A stretch of DNA of 64,000 nt from Bacteroidetes bacterium UBA1312 (GCA_002307135.1 DBTQ01000027.1:1-64000), one strand, 5' to 3'. Positions 7,201 to 16,766 are shown, counted from the first letter of the stretch. Program-made: numbers and translations. The notes: generated by a model not told the origin, from the letters alone.

Positions 7201-7611
7201 CTAACAGATAAGACATTTCATTTTTTTTCTATAACTTTCATTATGCTGTATAAGTCTAGTTCCAGCCCACTTATCGCCTAATCGTTGTTCCCCTAATAGC
7301 AATCGGATAATATCAACAGGCAATATGAGCAAGGAGCTATTGCGCAATAGCCCAACTCGGAAGTCATACCTTAATGCCGTATTGTTTTTGTACACTACCT
7401 GATACATCATTATACGCTTGCCAATGCTTTGCATCATAAAAATGCTGTCACGTAACATAACAAAAGCAACAAATATGATGATGTCAACCAATCGCAAAAC
7501 CGGCCAATGACCTAAAACTGCTATCAACCATAGATTGGCACAAGGCAACAGTGCTACAATAATGTCTATGATTAGTGCTAATCCTCTTTGCGATAATTGT
7601 ACTTGGTTCAT
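7201..7611 (-). CDS. RDD-family membrane protein
   Basis: 136 residues. QRGLALIIDIIVAL contains the first Arg-Asp pair, IGKRIMMYQVV the middle motif and RLGDKWAGTRLI the last Asp, the order seen in RDD proteins. Three hydrophobic segments are visible. Family members are small membrane proteins of unclear transport function. It lies 50 bp upstream of the 66-residue helical gene on the same strand, so RDD / helical protein / T9SS protein probably formed one operon. Ends in KKMKCLIC, an unusual Cys-rich basic tail. Confidence 0.8.
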   Translation of the reverse strand: MNQVQLSQRGLALIIDIIVALLPCANLWLIAVLGHWPVLRLVDIIIFVAFVMLRDSIFMMQSIGKRIMMYQVVYKNNTALRYDFRVGLLRNSSLLILPVDIIRLLLGEQRLGDKWAGTRLIQHNESYRKKMKCLIC

Positions 7612-7829
7612 TATAACTTTATAATTTTGCGACGTTTAATCAGAATTAAATTTAAAAAATAAAAACAATATATTATACATATAAATTAACAATAAAAAAT
7701 AAAATAATATTAAAGATATTCTTAAAAAACAAATTGGAGTAAAAAAATAACAGTTCGGAGAACAAATAATGCATTTTGAAAAATAAAACAAACTATAATG
7801 CAAATTTAATAGCATAACTATTAAATTAC
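7612..7829. other. AT-rich intergenic region, nothing recognised
   Basis: Very A-rich DNA upstream of the RDD gene. No ORF with coding character and no hairpin longer than a few bases seen; it may hold the RDD promoter. Confidence 0.5.
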
Positions 7830-7900
7830 ATACACTACTTTTGTAGTGTATATTCGATTCTTTTTAATTTACCTTACCAAAAACACTACTTTTATACTGT
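7830..7900 (+). promoter_or_regulatory. Perfect palindrome over a promoter box, with a second half-copy
   Basis: ATACACTAC-TTTT-GTAGTGTAT (7830-7851) is a perfect 9-bp inverted repeat. Its centre contains TACTTTTG (7837-7844), a match to the Bacteroidota -7 box. A weaker copy, ACACTACTTTTATACTGT, begins 50 bp downstream at 7883. The form resembles the YodB/HxlR box. The regulated transcript is unclear: the RDD operon is transcribed away on one side and the 8164 gene lies 310 bp away on the other. Confidence 0.5.
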
Positions 7901-8040
7901 TTTTTAAAGTAAAGCTGCTAGGGCGTTAGACTGATTTCAATGTGAATTTTTCATTTTTATAATTGTACGACAAAAAAGTATGCACTATTTTAATCTGAAA
8001 TAACACATCATATAGTAATTAATAATTTCGACATACATCA

Positions 8041-8070
8041 AAAGGTGACCACTCAATAGTGATCACCTTT
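8041..8070. terminator. Orphan hairpin, possible terminator
   Basis: AAAGGTGACCACT-CAAT-AGTGATCACCTTT, one mismatch, 190 bp downstream of the 7830 promoter-like palindrome. No ORF precedes it. It could end a short noncoding RNA starting near 7850, or be a relic. Confidence 0.5.
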
Positions 8071-8163
8071 CCAATTTGTTGATTTGCACTGAATGTAATT
8101 TTGGTTCTAGCCAATACTTTCGGCACTAAAATGCGTATATTTACTACAGCATATTGAAATTCA

Positions 8164-8466
8164 TTGAAAGAAATATTATTTATACCGGCTCTTTTGTGCT
8201 TTTCGACTTTGGGCTTTTCTCAAAAAACCAATCAATTGTTACAAAAAGTATTCGAACCTGTTGCTTTTGCTAATATAGCAACCTCATTCAAAAACAAACA
8301 AGTACTGCCGTCTTCTTATTATGTTTCGCAATTGGGCTTTTTTTGTAAACAGGAAATAAAGTTCGAAAAAGTGACCAGCATTCCATTAAAAATCAGGGTT
8401 GGCAGTATTGAATATTGTGATTGGATGGAAGGGAAAAAAACTTCAACTTATCGACCCAATTATTAA
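8164..8466 (+). CDS. Secreted hypothetical protein, 100 residues
   Basis: The signal peptide MKEILFIPALLCFSTLGFSQ is followed by a short domain with LPSSYYVSQLGFFCKQEIKF and PLKIRVGSIEYCDWMEGK. I remember this two-cysteine pattern (GFFCKQE ... YCDWxEGK) from small conserved Bacteroidota hypotheticals; no function is known. Start chosen because the ATG opens the signal peptide; the two cysteines would form a disulfide in the periplasm. A strong terminator follows after 16 bp. Confidence 0.7.
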   Translation: MKEILFIPALLCFSTLGFSQKTNQLLQKVFEPVAFANIATSFKNKQVLPSSYYVSQLGFFCKQEIKFEKVTSIPLKIRVGSIEYCDWMEGKKTSTYRPNY

Positions 8467-8482
8467 ACAATGCTATAAAAAA

Positions 8483-8522
8483 AACAAGAAACCCGCTGAA
8501 ATATTTCAGCGGGTTTCTTGTT
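8483..8522. terminator. Bidirectional terminator between convergent genes
   Basis: AACAAGAAACCCGCTGAAA pairs perfectly with TTTCAGCGGGTTTCTTGTT. Serves the 8164 gene on the plus strand and the M13 peptidase on the minus strand. Confidence 0.85.
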
Positions 8523-8547
8523 CACAAAAACATAGCGCTATGCGCAA

Positions 8548-10611
8548 TTACCAAACTTTAGCACGGAGGTTTTCCGCTCTGTACATTTTGTCAGTTGGTT
8601 GAATGTTGAATGCTTTGTAGAATTCACCCATATTGCTTAACGGGCCATTACAACGCCATAAGTTTGGAGAATGCGGATCTGTTTTGATACGCGTAAACAT
8701 TTCTTCGTCGCGAGTGCTGGCGCGCCATACTTGTGCCCAACTCAAAAAGAATCTTTGTTCACCAGTAAATCCATCAATTTTATCCTTGCTCTGTCCTTGT
8801 TTTGTCTTTTGGAATGCCTCGTATGCGATGGCTAGTCCACCAAGATCCGCAAGGTTTTCACCAATAGTTAAGCTACCATTTACATGTACTGTATCAAGCA
8901 CAGTGTAAGCGTCAAATTGCTTAATAACAACTCCTGTTTTTTCTGCAAACTTCTTAGCATCTTCATCTGTCCACCAATTTTTCAAATTACCCTCTTCGTC
9001 ATATTGGCTGCCTTGATCGTCAAAACCATGTGTCATTTCGTGACCAATTACAGCTCCAATTCCACCATAGTTTACTGCATCGTCGGCACTAAAGTCGAAG
9101 AAAGGATATTGCAAAATTCCAGCAGGGAAAACGATTTCATTAAAGCCCGGATTATAGTATGCATTTACTGTAGGAGGAGTCATTCCCCACTCCGTTCTAT
9201 CAACTGGTTTACCCAATTTGCTGACGTTATAATTATATTCGAATGCAGATGATGCAATTATATTTTTTACATAGTCATTACCCACAACAGCAAGACTGCT
9301 ATAGTCTTTCCATTTGTCGGGGTAGCCAATCTTTTTAATGAATGTATTGAGTTTGCCTAAAGCCTTTTTCTTAGTTACATCGCTCATCCAGTCTAAACGC
9401 TGAATGCGATCGCCGTAAGTTTTTTGTAAATTATTGACCAAATTCAACATACGTGTCTTGGCTTCTGGTTTGAATGTTTTATCAACATACATTTGACCCA
9501 GTAATTCGCCTATTGAACCATCTACAACATTCAACACTCTTTTCCATCTTTCCTTTTGCTCTTGCTGACCACGAATTGTTTTGCCATAAAAATCGAAATG
9601 CGCTAGATCGAATTTACTACTTAGGAAACCGGACATATCATTAACTAAATGAAATTTCAAATATTTCTTCCAAACACCAACAGATGTTGCTGTCAATTGT
9701 TTACCTACTTCAGCAAAAAACTTTGGTTGACCAATAATTAAACTATCTTGACCACTTACTTTCAATTGGGTCAATACAGTTGTCCAATCCATATTGGGTG
9801 TTTGAGCATTAAGGCCTGCAATATTAAATTTATTGTATAGTTTGTATGGGTCACGCATCTCTACTCTCGTCATAGATGCTTGTGCCAAAGCGCTTTCTAA
9901 TACAAAAACCTCGCCAGCATCTTTTTTTGCACTCACGGCATCTTCACCCATCAAACCAAACATCGTTACCAAATAATTTTTATAGGCATTGCGTATTTTG
10001 GTGGTGCGGTCGTCTGTATTAAAATAATAATCGCGATCAGGCATTCCTAAACCACCTTGGTAAAATTGGCAAATTTGTTGTGTAACATTTTTATCGTCCG
10101 GCGATACAGAAAAGCCAAATACAGTACCTAGTCCTTCTGTATGCTCTAAATTGATTTCAGCTAGTATGTCGGATGGAGTCTGCGCTCCATCAATACGAGC
10201 CAAATGAGTATTAAGTGGTGTAATACCTGCCTTTTCGATAGCAGCGATGTCCATGCCACTTCTGTAGAAATCACCGACTTTTTGTTCTTTACTACCAAGT
10301 TTTGCATTCTTTTTAGCTGCTGCGGCATCCAATATTTCGTGCAATACTTTGTAGTTATTTTCTTGCAGTTCATTAAAACTGCCCCATCGGGTTTCACTTT
10401 TAGGAATTGGATTTTTTCTCAACCAAGTACCATTGGCATACATAAAGAAATTGTCGCCAGGACGAACTGCTAAGTCCATATTGGCCGGGTCAAGCAATTT
10501 GCGTGCCGCTGCGGTTGTGGGTTTTGCTTTGCTGGTCATTTTTTGTGCATCCACGTTTGTTGATAATGCCATTATACCTGCTAAGGCGAATAATGTAGGC
10601 TTAAAACTCAT
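8548..10611 (-). CDS. M13-family zinc metallopeptidase (PepO/neprilysin-like)
   Basis: 687 residues from the ATG at 10611 (MSFKPTLFALAGIMALSTN, signal peptide). The zinc motif GHEMTHGFDD (HExxH, about residues 523-527) and the third ligand in ENLADLGG (~583) are intact, and VNAYYNPGFNEIVFPAGIL is the conserved stretch before the active site. N-terminal PGDNFFMYANGTWL is typical of M13. The enzyme cleaves peptides in the periplasm or at the surface. An in-frame ATG at 10671 would add 20 residues, but a promoter -7 box lies at 10634-10641, so that codon is upstream of transcription and the shorter start is right. The C-terminus ends AKVW instead of the usual CxVW. Confidence 0.95.
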   Translation of the reverse strand: MSFKPTLFALAGIMALSTNVDAQKMTSKAKPTTAAARKLLDPANMDLAVRPGDNFFMYANGTWLRKNPIPKSETRWGSFNELQENNYKVLHEILDAAAAKKNAKLGSKEQKVGDFYRSGMDIAAIEKAGITPLNTHLARIDGAQTPSDILAEINLEHTEGLGTVFGFSVSPDDKNVTQQICQFYQGGLGMPDRDYYFNTDDRTTKIRNAYKNYLVTMFGLMGEDAVSAKKDAGEVFVLESALAQASMTRVEMRDPYKLYNKFNIAGLNAQTPNMDWTTVLTQLKVSGQDSLIIGQPKFFAEVGKQLTATSVGVWKKYLKFHLVNDMSGFLSSKFDLAHFDFYGKTIRGQQEQKERWKRVLNVVDGSIGELLGQMYVDKTFKPEAKTRMLNLVNNLQKTYGDRIQRLDWMSDVTKKKALGKLNTFIKKIGYPDKWKDYSSLAVVGNDYVKNIIASSAFEYNYNVSKLGKPVDRTEWGMTPPTVNAYYNPGFNEIVFPAGILQYPFFDFSADDAVNYGGIGAVIGHEMTHGFDDQGSQYDEEGNLKNWWTDEDAKKFAEKTGVVIKQFDAYTVLDTVHVNGSLTIGENLADLGGLAIAYEAFQKTKQGQSKDKIDGFTGEQRFFLSWAQVWRASTRDEEMFTRIKTDPHSPNLWRCNGPLSNMGEFYKAFNIQPTDKMYRAENLRAKVW

Positions 10612-10633
10612 AGTTATTTTTTTAAAATCGCCA

Positions 10634-10664
10634 CAAAAGTACTCGCTTTTGGGTAGAATCCTAA
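10634..10664 (-). promoter_or_regulatory. Promoter of the M13 peptidase
   Basis: On the minus strand TTAG-N19-TACTTTTG fits the Bacteroidota -33/-7 pattern. Transcription would start near 10627, 16 bp before the ATG at 10611. Confidence 0.6.
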
Positions 10665-10823
10665 CACCCAATTGGGGGGATTTTATTACACATACCGCCT
10701 TTTACGATGTGATTAAAAAATTGCAAAGCCACACCTTTAAAACAAAACGGTAATCAATTATGTAACAAGGCGTTTAAATGATGCGCAAAATAATCTTAGT
10801 TTTGACTTTTGCTCCTATTGAAT

Positions 10824-12317
10824 ATGTATAAAAACGACTCTGCCACAACTACCTCTAAAAAAGGTATTCTTCACTATTTGCCTTTTGTGGTAATAGCTTT
10901 AGGTATTGTATTTAGATTGGTCATGTATTTTCAAAACAGGAATTTGATCATTGATGAAGCAAATATTGTTCGTAATCTGGATGAACGCAATTTCATAGAA
11001 TTGCTAAAACCATTAAAGTATGAGCAATTTGCACCACCAATTTTTCTTTGGTTCGAAAAGTTGTTTTCTTTGATATTTGGATATGGAGAAAAAGCTGCTC
11101 GATTATATCCTTTGCTTTGTGGTATTGCATCATTGTTTTTTATGGAGCGTATTTTGCGCAAAATTTTACCACTAAATATTGTTTGGTTTCCATTGGCCTT
11201 AATGTGCTGTGCTCCTATTCTCATCAAATATTCTGCAGAAGTAAAACAGTATGTACCTGATTCCTTTGTCGCCATAGTATTAATATGGCTTGCATTAAGA
11301 ACAGATTTATTAGGAACATCAAAAAAACGTTTTTTGAGTACGTGGATTATTGCCGGAAGTATTGCCATTTGGGCATCTCAGCCATCCATATTTACTTTGG
11401 CTGCCGTGGGCTTATATTATTTCATACAATGTGCACAGCAAAAAAAATGGCAGTACTTGAAATATCTTGTGCTAATTGGATTGGTTTGGCTTGCACAATT
11501 TGGTTTGTATTTCGAACTAATCCTAAAAGCACAGATTAATTCTGACTATTTACAAAACTATCATCGCGATTATTTTCTTTATGCGTTCCCTAAAAATTTT
11601 CAGGAATGCCAGCACAATTGGATGCGGCTCAAGGAGTTATTATCCAATACAGGTGGCTGGGGTACTTATCCCCGGTATATCAATGGTGGTTTAATTATAA
11701 TTGGATTTGTATCATTACTACTAAAGTCCGCCAAACATTTTGTGCTTATAGCAGTGCCTATTGTATTAACAATTTTCGCTGCGGCCTTACACCAATTTTC
11801 TTTAATAGATCGTGTTGCCATTTTCATACTTCCACTTAACATGACGTTGTTAGGGTTTGGCATGGCTCAATTGATGCAAATCAAAGTACCAGTATTAAAA
11901 TGGTGTATAGCTGCCATTGGATGCTATGTATTGTACTACTACAATTTTTTATCCTTATTCAGAGAAAAATTTCAATTTCATGAACTAACGAAAGGCTTTG
12001 AATACATTATTGAACACAATGGGAGCGGTAATGAATTATATGTAGATTGTGCAAGTGGACCTACCTATATTTACTATACACAATTACATCCCAACAAAAA
12101 TAAATGGGCAGCATTGCAAGGTGCACATGTATTTGGATGGTCAGAAGATAATTATCCGGAAGTAGCCAGTAAAATTACTACTTCAAAAGCTTATTTTATT
12201 TTTACAGGCGGCGATAGCAATATCAGAGATCGACATATCAACGAAGTAAAATCGTACATGCATCAAACCGATTTTTTTCAATATGCCTATTGCTTTGTAT
12301 ATACCTTTAACAAGTAG
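10824..12317 (+). CDS. Polytopic glycosyltransferase, GT39/ArnT-like
   Basis: 497 residues from the ATG at 10824; a TTG at 10809 is an alternative. About ten membrane helices start with HYLPFVVIALGIVFRLVMYF. The first outside loop carries IIDEANIVRNLDERNF, the acidic DE motif of lipid-linked sugar transferases, followed by EKAARLYPLLCGIAS, matching the R-x-P region of PMT/ArnT proteins. A C-terminal soluble domain (about residues 400-497, VDCASGPTYIYYTQLHP) is periplasmic. It probably moves a sugar from a polyprenyl-phosphate donor; acceptor unknown. It shares a terminator with the convergent tamL. Confidence 0.8.
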   Translation: MYKNDSATTTSKKGILHYLPFVVIALGIVFRLVMYFQNRNLIIDEANIVRNLDERNFIELLKPLKYEQFAPPIFLWFEKLFSLIFGYGEKAARLYPLLCGIASLFFMERILRKILPLNIVWFPLALMCCAPILIKYSAEVKQYVPDSFVAIVLIWLALRTDLLGTSKKRFLSTWIIAGSIAIWASQPSIFTLAAVGLYYFIQCAQQKKWQYLKYLVLIGLVWLAQFGLYFELILKAQINSDYLQNYHRDYFLYAFPKNFQECQHNWMRLKELLSNTGGWGTYPRYINGGLIIIGFVSLLLKSAKHFVLIAVPIVLTIFAAALHQFSLIDRVAIFILPLNMTLLGFGMAQLMQIKVPVLKWCIAAIGCYVLYYYNFLSLFREKFQFHELTKGFEYIIEHNGSGNELYVDCASGPTYIYYTQLHPNKNKWAALQGAHVFGWSEDNYPEVASKITTSKAYFIFTGGDSNIRDRHINEVKSYMHQTDFFQYAYCFVYTFNK

Positions 12318-12346
12318 GTGTATGCCAATTAAAACGGCATACCTAT
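12315..12346. terminator. Terminator built into the two convergent gene ends
   Basis: TAGGTGTATGCC pairs with GGCATACCTA. It includes the stop of the glycosyltransferase and the last codons of tamL, only 11 bp apart. Confidence 0.6.
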
Positions 12347-14734
12347 TGCTACATTAAGTACAAGATTCTGTGCCCGCCAGCTACTGTTGCCAAGATCTAC
12401 CTCTTTAAGCACCCAACCGGAATTAGCTGAGATGTACGGATTTTTTATAGGAAATGCGGCATCTAAACGAACTGTGAAAAAGCTGGCAATAATAATACGT
12501 AAACCTGCGCCGGTGCTTACTGCAATATCGTTTCCAAAACGACTAATATCCAATTCTCCATTTGGATAATTTACAGATTTTCGAGCTAACCAAGTATTGC
12601 CGGCATCTGCAAATAATGCACCATTAAGATTGATGGTACCGGAAAATAACTGAATCATATCAAAACGAAATTCAGCATTCATTTCCAACTTCATATCTCC
12701 GGTACGGTCAATGAGTGTATTATTTGAATCGGACACACTTACAGGACCTAATGTTCGAGGACGCCAACCTCTAATACTATATGGCCCCCCAACAAAATAT
12801 TGTTTTACATACGGTAATGTAGAGGATCCTCCATAAGGATTTCCGATACCGGCTAAAAAACGGAAGGCTAACGATGAGTGTTTAGCATTGATATATTTTC
12901 GGGCATCAAGGTCTATTTTCAAATACTGATCGAAAATAAAATCCTTCGATTTGCTAATCGATTTGCTGATTTCATTGATACCTGCCATCACTAGACCCGC
13001 TTCTTCAAAACTCAAACGCAAATAATTATAATTTCTACCTTGTTTTTTGATTTGATCTGAGAAGGTAAATGAAATGTTTTCTCCTTCAATAAATGTCCGC
13101 CGATAAGAGTTGCGCAAAAAGTCATTTGAATCTAGCTTGTGCTGAAACGAATCACTAATATGACTTGGCAATACCACACTTGCAAATGCGGGAGATAGAT
13201 CCCATGTATTGGAAATAGATTGTTTCCAATTGTACGAAAAATTTGCAGTAACGTTAGACAGTTTAAAATAATTAAGTCGATCTAACACGTTCACCCCAAG
13301 ACCCAGTTGCGTGCGTGGCAAGTTTTTATTACTAAACTTAGTCTGCTTAAAGGGGAGCAAAAATTTAGGGAAAATAAGAGACGCATTTACGCCAATATTC
13401 GTGCTCTGAAGAAATAGATGCTCCTGAAATGTTTGCCCCTGCAATTCGTTATACCCAAACTCAACACCACCAGACAATGATATACTGAGTAAATTGGCGC
13501 CTTTAAAAAAATTTTTATCTCTAAAATTCAGACCTATCGACGTGCCTAATATATACGTTGTAGCATTAGCGACTTCATAATTCAATCCTGCATCCAATTT
13601 CTTAGCAGGAGATAGATAAATAGCACAATTCAATATCTTATCATTTCGATCCGTATCTTCTCTGAAATTGAGTCGTACATATTGGAATATACCCAAATCG
13701 TTGAGTTTATTGATGGTCAGATCATGATCGGCCTGCGAATACAAGTCACCCGGGCGAATAAAAATTTGTTTTTGCAATACATTTTCACGGACGTAATAAT
13801 TGTGGTATTTATATCGCACACTATCTATCATTTTTTGGATCATGCTGGTATCTCTGAAATCAACATTATCTTCGAAATCAGGGAAGACGGTAATTTTACC
13901 AATATGGTATTGTTGATAGGCATCCGATTCGCCATTAGCCCTAATTATTATTTTAATATCAATTGCGTATTTTCTTTGTTGTTTTTGAAGTGTAATAAAA
14001 TTGATCGCGCTTTCTACTAAGTTATCTGCATTTCTAAATTCAGACTTATTAACTGTATCGAGTTGAAAGGTTACATTGTCTAAAGTAAATTTATAAAAAC
14101 CATTGTTGTGCAGCTGAGTTACTATTCGAGTTCGCTCCTCATCTGCCAATGCTTTTGAATATTCAGCTTCTCTTTTAAATATAGTATTGGACATACCACG
14201 TTTTACAATACTTGAGATAAGCGAGTCGTCAATGTCCAAATGCACATTGTCAATACGATAATTGATACCCGTATTGATTCGATAGGTAACATACGCTTTT
14301 TTGTTTTTGAATATTACAGTATCTGATATTTTGGAATTAAAATAGCCTTGATTAGCCAAAAAGTTCCTGATATTTACAATTGATCTTTTTTGTAGGATAC
14401 TGTCATATATAACTGGTTTTTCCAATGATTTTGGCAAATCCAACGTCGGGTCTTCTACATATTTTTTATACCGTAGATTATACCTCCAAAGCTTAAGCGG
14501 AAATATGCCACTCCAATAAGTATTTGGTTTTTGTGCAACAATAAGTGCCAATTGATCGCTCAATTCTCCTTTATGTGTTATTGTTTTGTCCGATTTTATT
14601 TTAAGGGTATTTTTTCGCAGTAAATACTCGCCATCCTTTACTCTCCTTACACTATTACAACTAAATACTACAGTGCAAAATGCAACTATAGCAAGCAGAA
14701 TAGTAAATTTGAAATAATATCTGTTACGCCCCAT
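12329..14734 (-). CDS. tamL: TamL, BamA/TamA-family outer-membrane assembly lipoprotein
   Basis: 801 residues from the ATG at 14734. MGRNRYYFKFTILLAIVAF is followed by the lipobox VVFSC and then NSVRRVKDGEYLLRKNTLKI, the start typical of Bacteroidota TamL. POTRA-like repeats follow and the C-terminal half is a 16-strand barrel with the family loop motif GGPYSIRGWRPRTLGP. With TamB it builds the envelope translocation module that assembles some outer-membrane proteins; no tamB is in the window. A further 25 upstream codons are open, but they lack the lipoprotein signal start. Confidence 0.93.
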   Translation of the reverse strand: MGRNRYYFKFTILLAIVAFCTVVFSCNSVRRVKDGEYLLRKNTLKIKSDKTITHKGELSDQLALIVAQKPNTYWSGIFPLKLWRYNLRYKKYVEDPTLDLPKSLEKPVIYDSILQKRSIVNIRNFLANQGYFNSKISDTVIFKNKKAYVTYRINTGINYRIDNVHLDIDDSLISSIVKRGMSNTIFKREAEYSKALADEERTRIVTQLHNNGFYKFTLDNVTFQLDTVNKSEFRNADNLVESAINFITLQKQQRKYAIDIKIIIRANGESDAYQQYHIGKITVFPDFEDNVDFRDTSMIQKMIDSVRYKYHNYYVRENVLQKQIFIRPGDLYSQADHDLTINKLNDLGIFQYVRLNFREDTDRNDKILNCAIYLSPAKKLDAGLNYEVANATTYILGTSIGLNFRDKNFFKGANLLSISLSGGVEFGYNELQGQTFQEHLFLQSTNIGVNASLIFPKFLLPFKQTKFSNKNLPRTQLGLGVNVLDRLNYFKLSNVTANFSYNWKQSISNTWDLSPAFASVVLPSHISDSFQHKLDSNDFLRNSYRRTFIEGENISFTFSDQIKKQGRNYNYLRLSFEEAGLVMAGINEISKSISKSKDFIFDQYLKIDLDARKYINAKHSSLAFRFLAGIGNPYGGSSTLPYVKQYFVGGPYSIRGWRPRTLGPVSVSDSNNTLIDRTGDMKLEMNAEFRFDMIQLFSGTINLNGALFADAGNTWLARKSVNYPNGELDISRFGNDIAVSTGAGLRIIIASFFTVRLDAAFPIKNPYISANSGWVLKEVDLGNSSWRAQNLVLNVAIGMPF

Positions 14735-14758
14735 GTATATTGAATATAAGCAATTAAT

Positions 14759-14766
14759 TAGCTTTG
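14759..14766 (+). promoter_or_regulatory. -7 promoter box for the TrmH-family gene
   Basis: TAGCTTTG matches TAnnTTTG and sits just six bases before the ATG at 14773, with TTG about 20 bp further upstream (14739-14741). The transcript would begin at or next to the start codon, giving a leaderless mRNA. Confidence 0.5.
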
Positions 14767-14772
14767 CAGTAT

Positions 14773-15513
14773 ATGCTATCAAAAACGCAAAGTAAATACA
14801 TTCATTCATTAGAGCTACAAAAATTTCGCCACGAACTCAATCTGTTTCTTGCAGAAGGAGATAAGATAGCGAGAGAATGGTTAGAATCAGATACCGGCAT
14901 ACGGCTTATTATTGCCTTACCAGAATGGGCAAAAGCGAACGAAAAAATTATTGCAAAACACAGTGAGGCTGAATTGATAATAGTAAATGAGCAAGAACTC
15001 AAATCTATATCTACTTTGCAAAACCCTAATCAAGTGATGTTGGTGGTACATAAAACTACCGTCAAAGGAGTAAAGGATATTGATTCGTGGTGTCTGGCAT
15101 TAGATGCCATTCGGGATCCTGGCAATATGGGAACGATTCTGCGTATCGCCGATTGGTTTGGAATAAAACATGTAGCCTGTTCTCCGGATTGTGTGGATAT
15201 ATATAATCCCAAAGTGGTGCAGGCCGGAATGGGTGCGCATTTACGGATTAACATATTCGAAACTGAACTTGCCGCATTTATACAACAGAGCTCATTACCA
15301 ACTATTGCTGCCACCTTACATGGCGAAAATATCTATAATTTCAATAAACCCCAGCAAGGCATATTGATTATTGGTAATGAATCTAAAGGCGTAAACGAAG
15401 CATTACTAAAATTGGTACACCATCAGGTTACAATTCCACGAATCGGAGGAGCCGAGTCGCTCAATGCCGGTGTTTCTGCCGGTATATTATGCGCTTTACT
15501 TACCACACATTAA
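14773..15513 (+). CDS. TrmH/SpoU-family RNA 2'-O-ribose methyltransferase
   Basis: 246 residues from ATG 14773 (a TTG at 14764 lies inside the promoter). The three SPOUT motifs are present: LDAIRDPGNMGTILRIADWF, GILIIGNESKGV and TIPRIGGAESLNAGVSAGIL, the knot that binds S-adenosylmethionine. The N-terminal half holds the substrate-binding domain typical of RlmB/TrmH proteins (KTQSKYIHSLELQKFR). It methylates rRNA or tRNA; which one cannot be told. Divergent from tamL, 38 bp apart. Confidence 0.9.
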   Translation: MLSKTQSKYIHSLELQKFRHELNLFLAEGDKIAREWLESDTGIRLIIALPEWAKANEKIIAKHSEAELIIVNEQELKSISTLQNPNQVMLVVHKTTVKGVKDIDSWCLALDAIRDPGNMGTILRIADWFGIKHVACSPDCVDIYNPKVVQAGMGAHLRINIFETELAAFIQQSSLPTIAATLHGENIYNFNKPQQGILIIGNESKGVNEALLKLVHHQVTIPRIGGAESLNAGVSAGILCALLTTH

Positions 15514-15596
15514 ATTTGTCTAAAAATAGCATACCCATTAATCTTTATGGAAAAAAATCCGTCTTGATTAAACTAAAAAAGTATAACCATCTTTTT

Positions 15597-16766
15597 ATGA
15601 AAAAAATAGCCACGCTTCTTGCCATTCTGCTCATTAGTACAGATGCCACTTTTGCACAAAACAAACGCTCTGCAATGAATATTCGCATGAGTGATAATAA
15701 ACCACTAACGATAGTAGTGGATGGAAGACATTTTAAAAGATACGGTAATGCACTTACCATTGGCGACCTACCTGTGGGCATACATGACATCAGCGTTTAT
15801 TATTATTATCCTACCAATAATACCGGATTCAGAGGTTACAGAGCACACACTCAATTAACCTATAAAGGAAGAATCAGTATAGAGCCCGGATCTATGTATT
15901 ACTGCGTGGTGGACGGACTTTATAAGCGAATGAATATCCGAACCTCAAGAGTGGTTTCATTTGATGGGTCTGAGCGCAGCTACCCAATTGCTACAGATGA
16001 TGATTTTGCTGACCATCAAGATAATCGTCGCTATAAATATGATGAAAGAGATCGGAATCGGCACAATACAAATAATGAAGACAATTTACTCTCTTATAAT
16101 AACGACCAAAATAGTCTGAGTTTTAATGAGCTGAATATGCTTAAAATAAGTGTTAATGGAAAAACTGGAGATGCAGACAAGTTAAAGATAATGGAAGAGT
16201 ACCTTTCTGATAAATCATTTACTACGGCTCAAGTTTCGGAAATGATGGATTGGTTAAACTTTGAAAGCACAAGACTCGACCTCGCTAAGTGGTGCTATGA
16301 CAAAACAATTGACAATGAAAATTACCTTCACCTAAGTAGCAAATTCAGTTTTCAAAGCACAAAAAAAGATTTGGAAGATTTTATTTTCCAATCAGATAAT
16401 AGTCATAGCAATAGCAGAACATACAACAATTCCAACAACCGAGGTAGTTATAATAACACAAGCGCATTCAATAACCCCAATCTGATTCAGCAAGCGCAAA
16501 TGAATACATTAAAAGGCAGTGTTGAAGAGAAAATATCCGATAGTGACAAGCAAAAGCTAATACAACAATATCTCGCTGATAAAACTTTGACCACTGCACA
16601 GGTAGCGGATATAATGGATTGGCTAAGCTTTGAATCTACACGACTGGATGTTGCAAAATACTGCTATACTAAAGTAATTGATCCCGAAAATTATTTACAA
16701 GTCAGTAATAAATTTAGCTTCCAAAGTTCAAAATCAACCTTAGAGGATCTAATGTATAAAAGGTAG
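15597..16766 (+). CDS. Secreted DUF4476 protein with two repeats
   Basis: 389 residues from ATG 15597 (MKKIATLLAILLISTDATFA signal). An N-terminal beta domain (LTIVVDGRHFKRYGNALTIG) is followed by two DUF4476 copies: EEYLSDKSFTTAQVSEMMDW / FESTRLDLAKWCYDKTIDNE and QQYLADKTLTTAQVADIMDW / FESTRLDVAKYCYTKVIDPE, about 60% identical by eye, joined by an Asn/Ser-rich linker. DUF4476 is a small helical domain of unknown function common in Bacteroidota. The ORF can be extended upstream over the end of the methyltransferase, but the signal peptide fixes the start here. Confidence 0.85.
   Translation: MKKIATLLAILLISTDATFAQNKRSAMNIRMSDNKPLTIVVDGRHFKRYGNALTIGDLPVGIHDISVYYYYPTNNTGFRGYRAHTQLTYKGRISIEPGSMYYCVVDGLYKRMNIRTSRVVSFDGSERSYPIATDDDFADHQDNRRYKYDERDRNRHNTNNEDNLLSYNNDQNSLSFNELNMLKISVNGKTGDADKLKIMEEYLSDKSFTTAQVSEMMDWLNFESTRLDLAKWCYDKTIDNENYLHLSSKFSFQSTKKDLEDFIFQSDNSHSNSRTYNNSNNRGSYNNTSAFNNPNLIQQAQMNTLKGSVEEKISDSDKQKLIQQYLADKTLTTAQVADIMDWLSFESTRLDVAKYCYTKVIDPENYLQVSNKFSFQSSKSTLEDLMYKR

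Noticed and set aside
10612..10671. Longer start for the M13 peptidase
   Set aside because: The promoter box at 10634-10641 lies inside it and the signal peptide begins at 10611.
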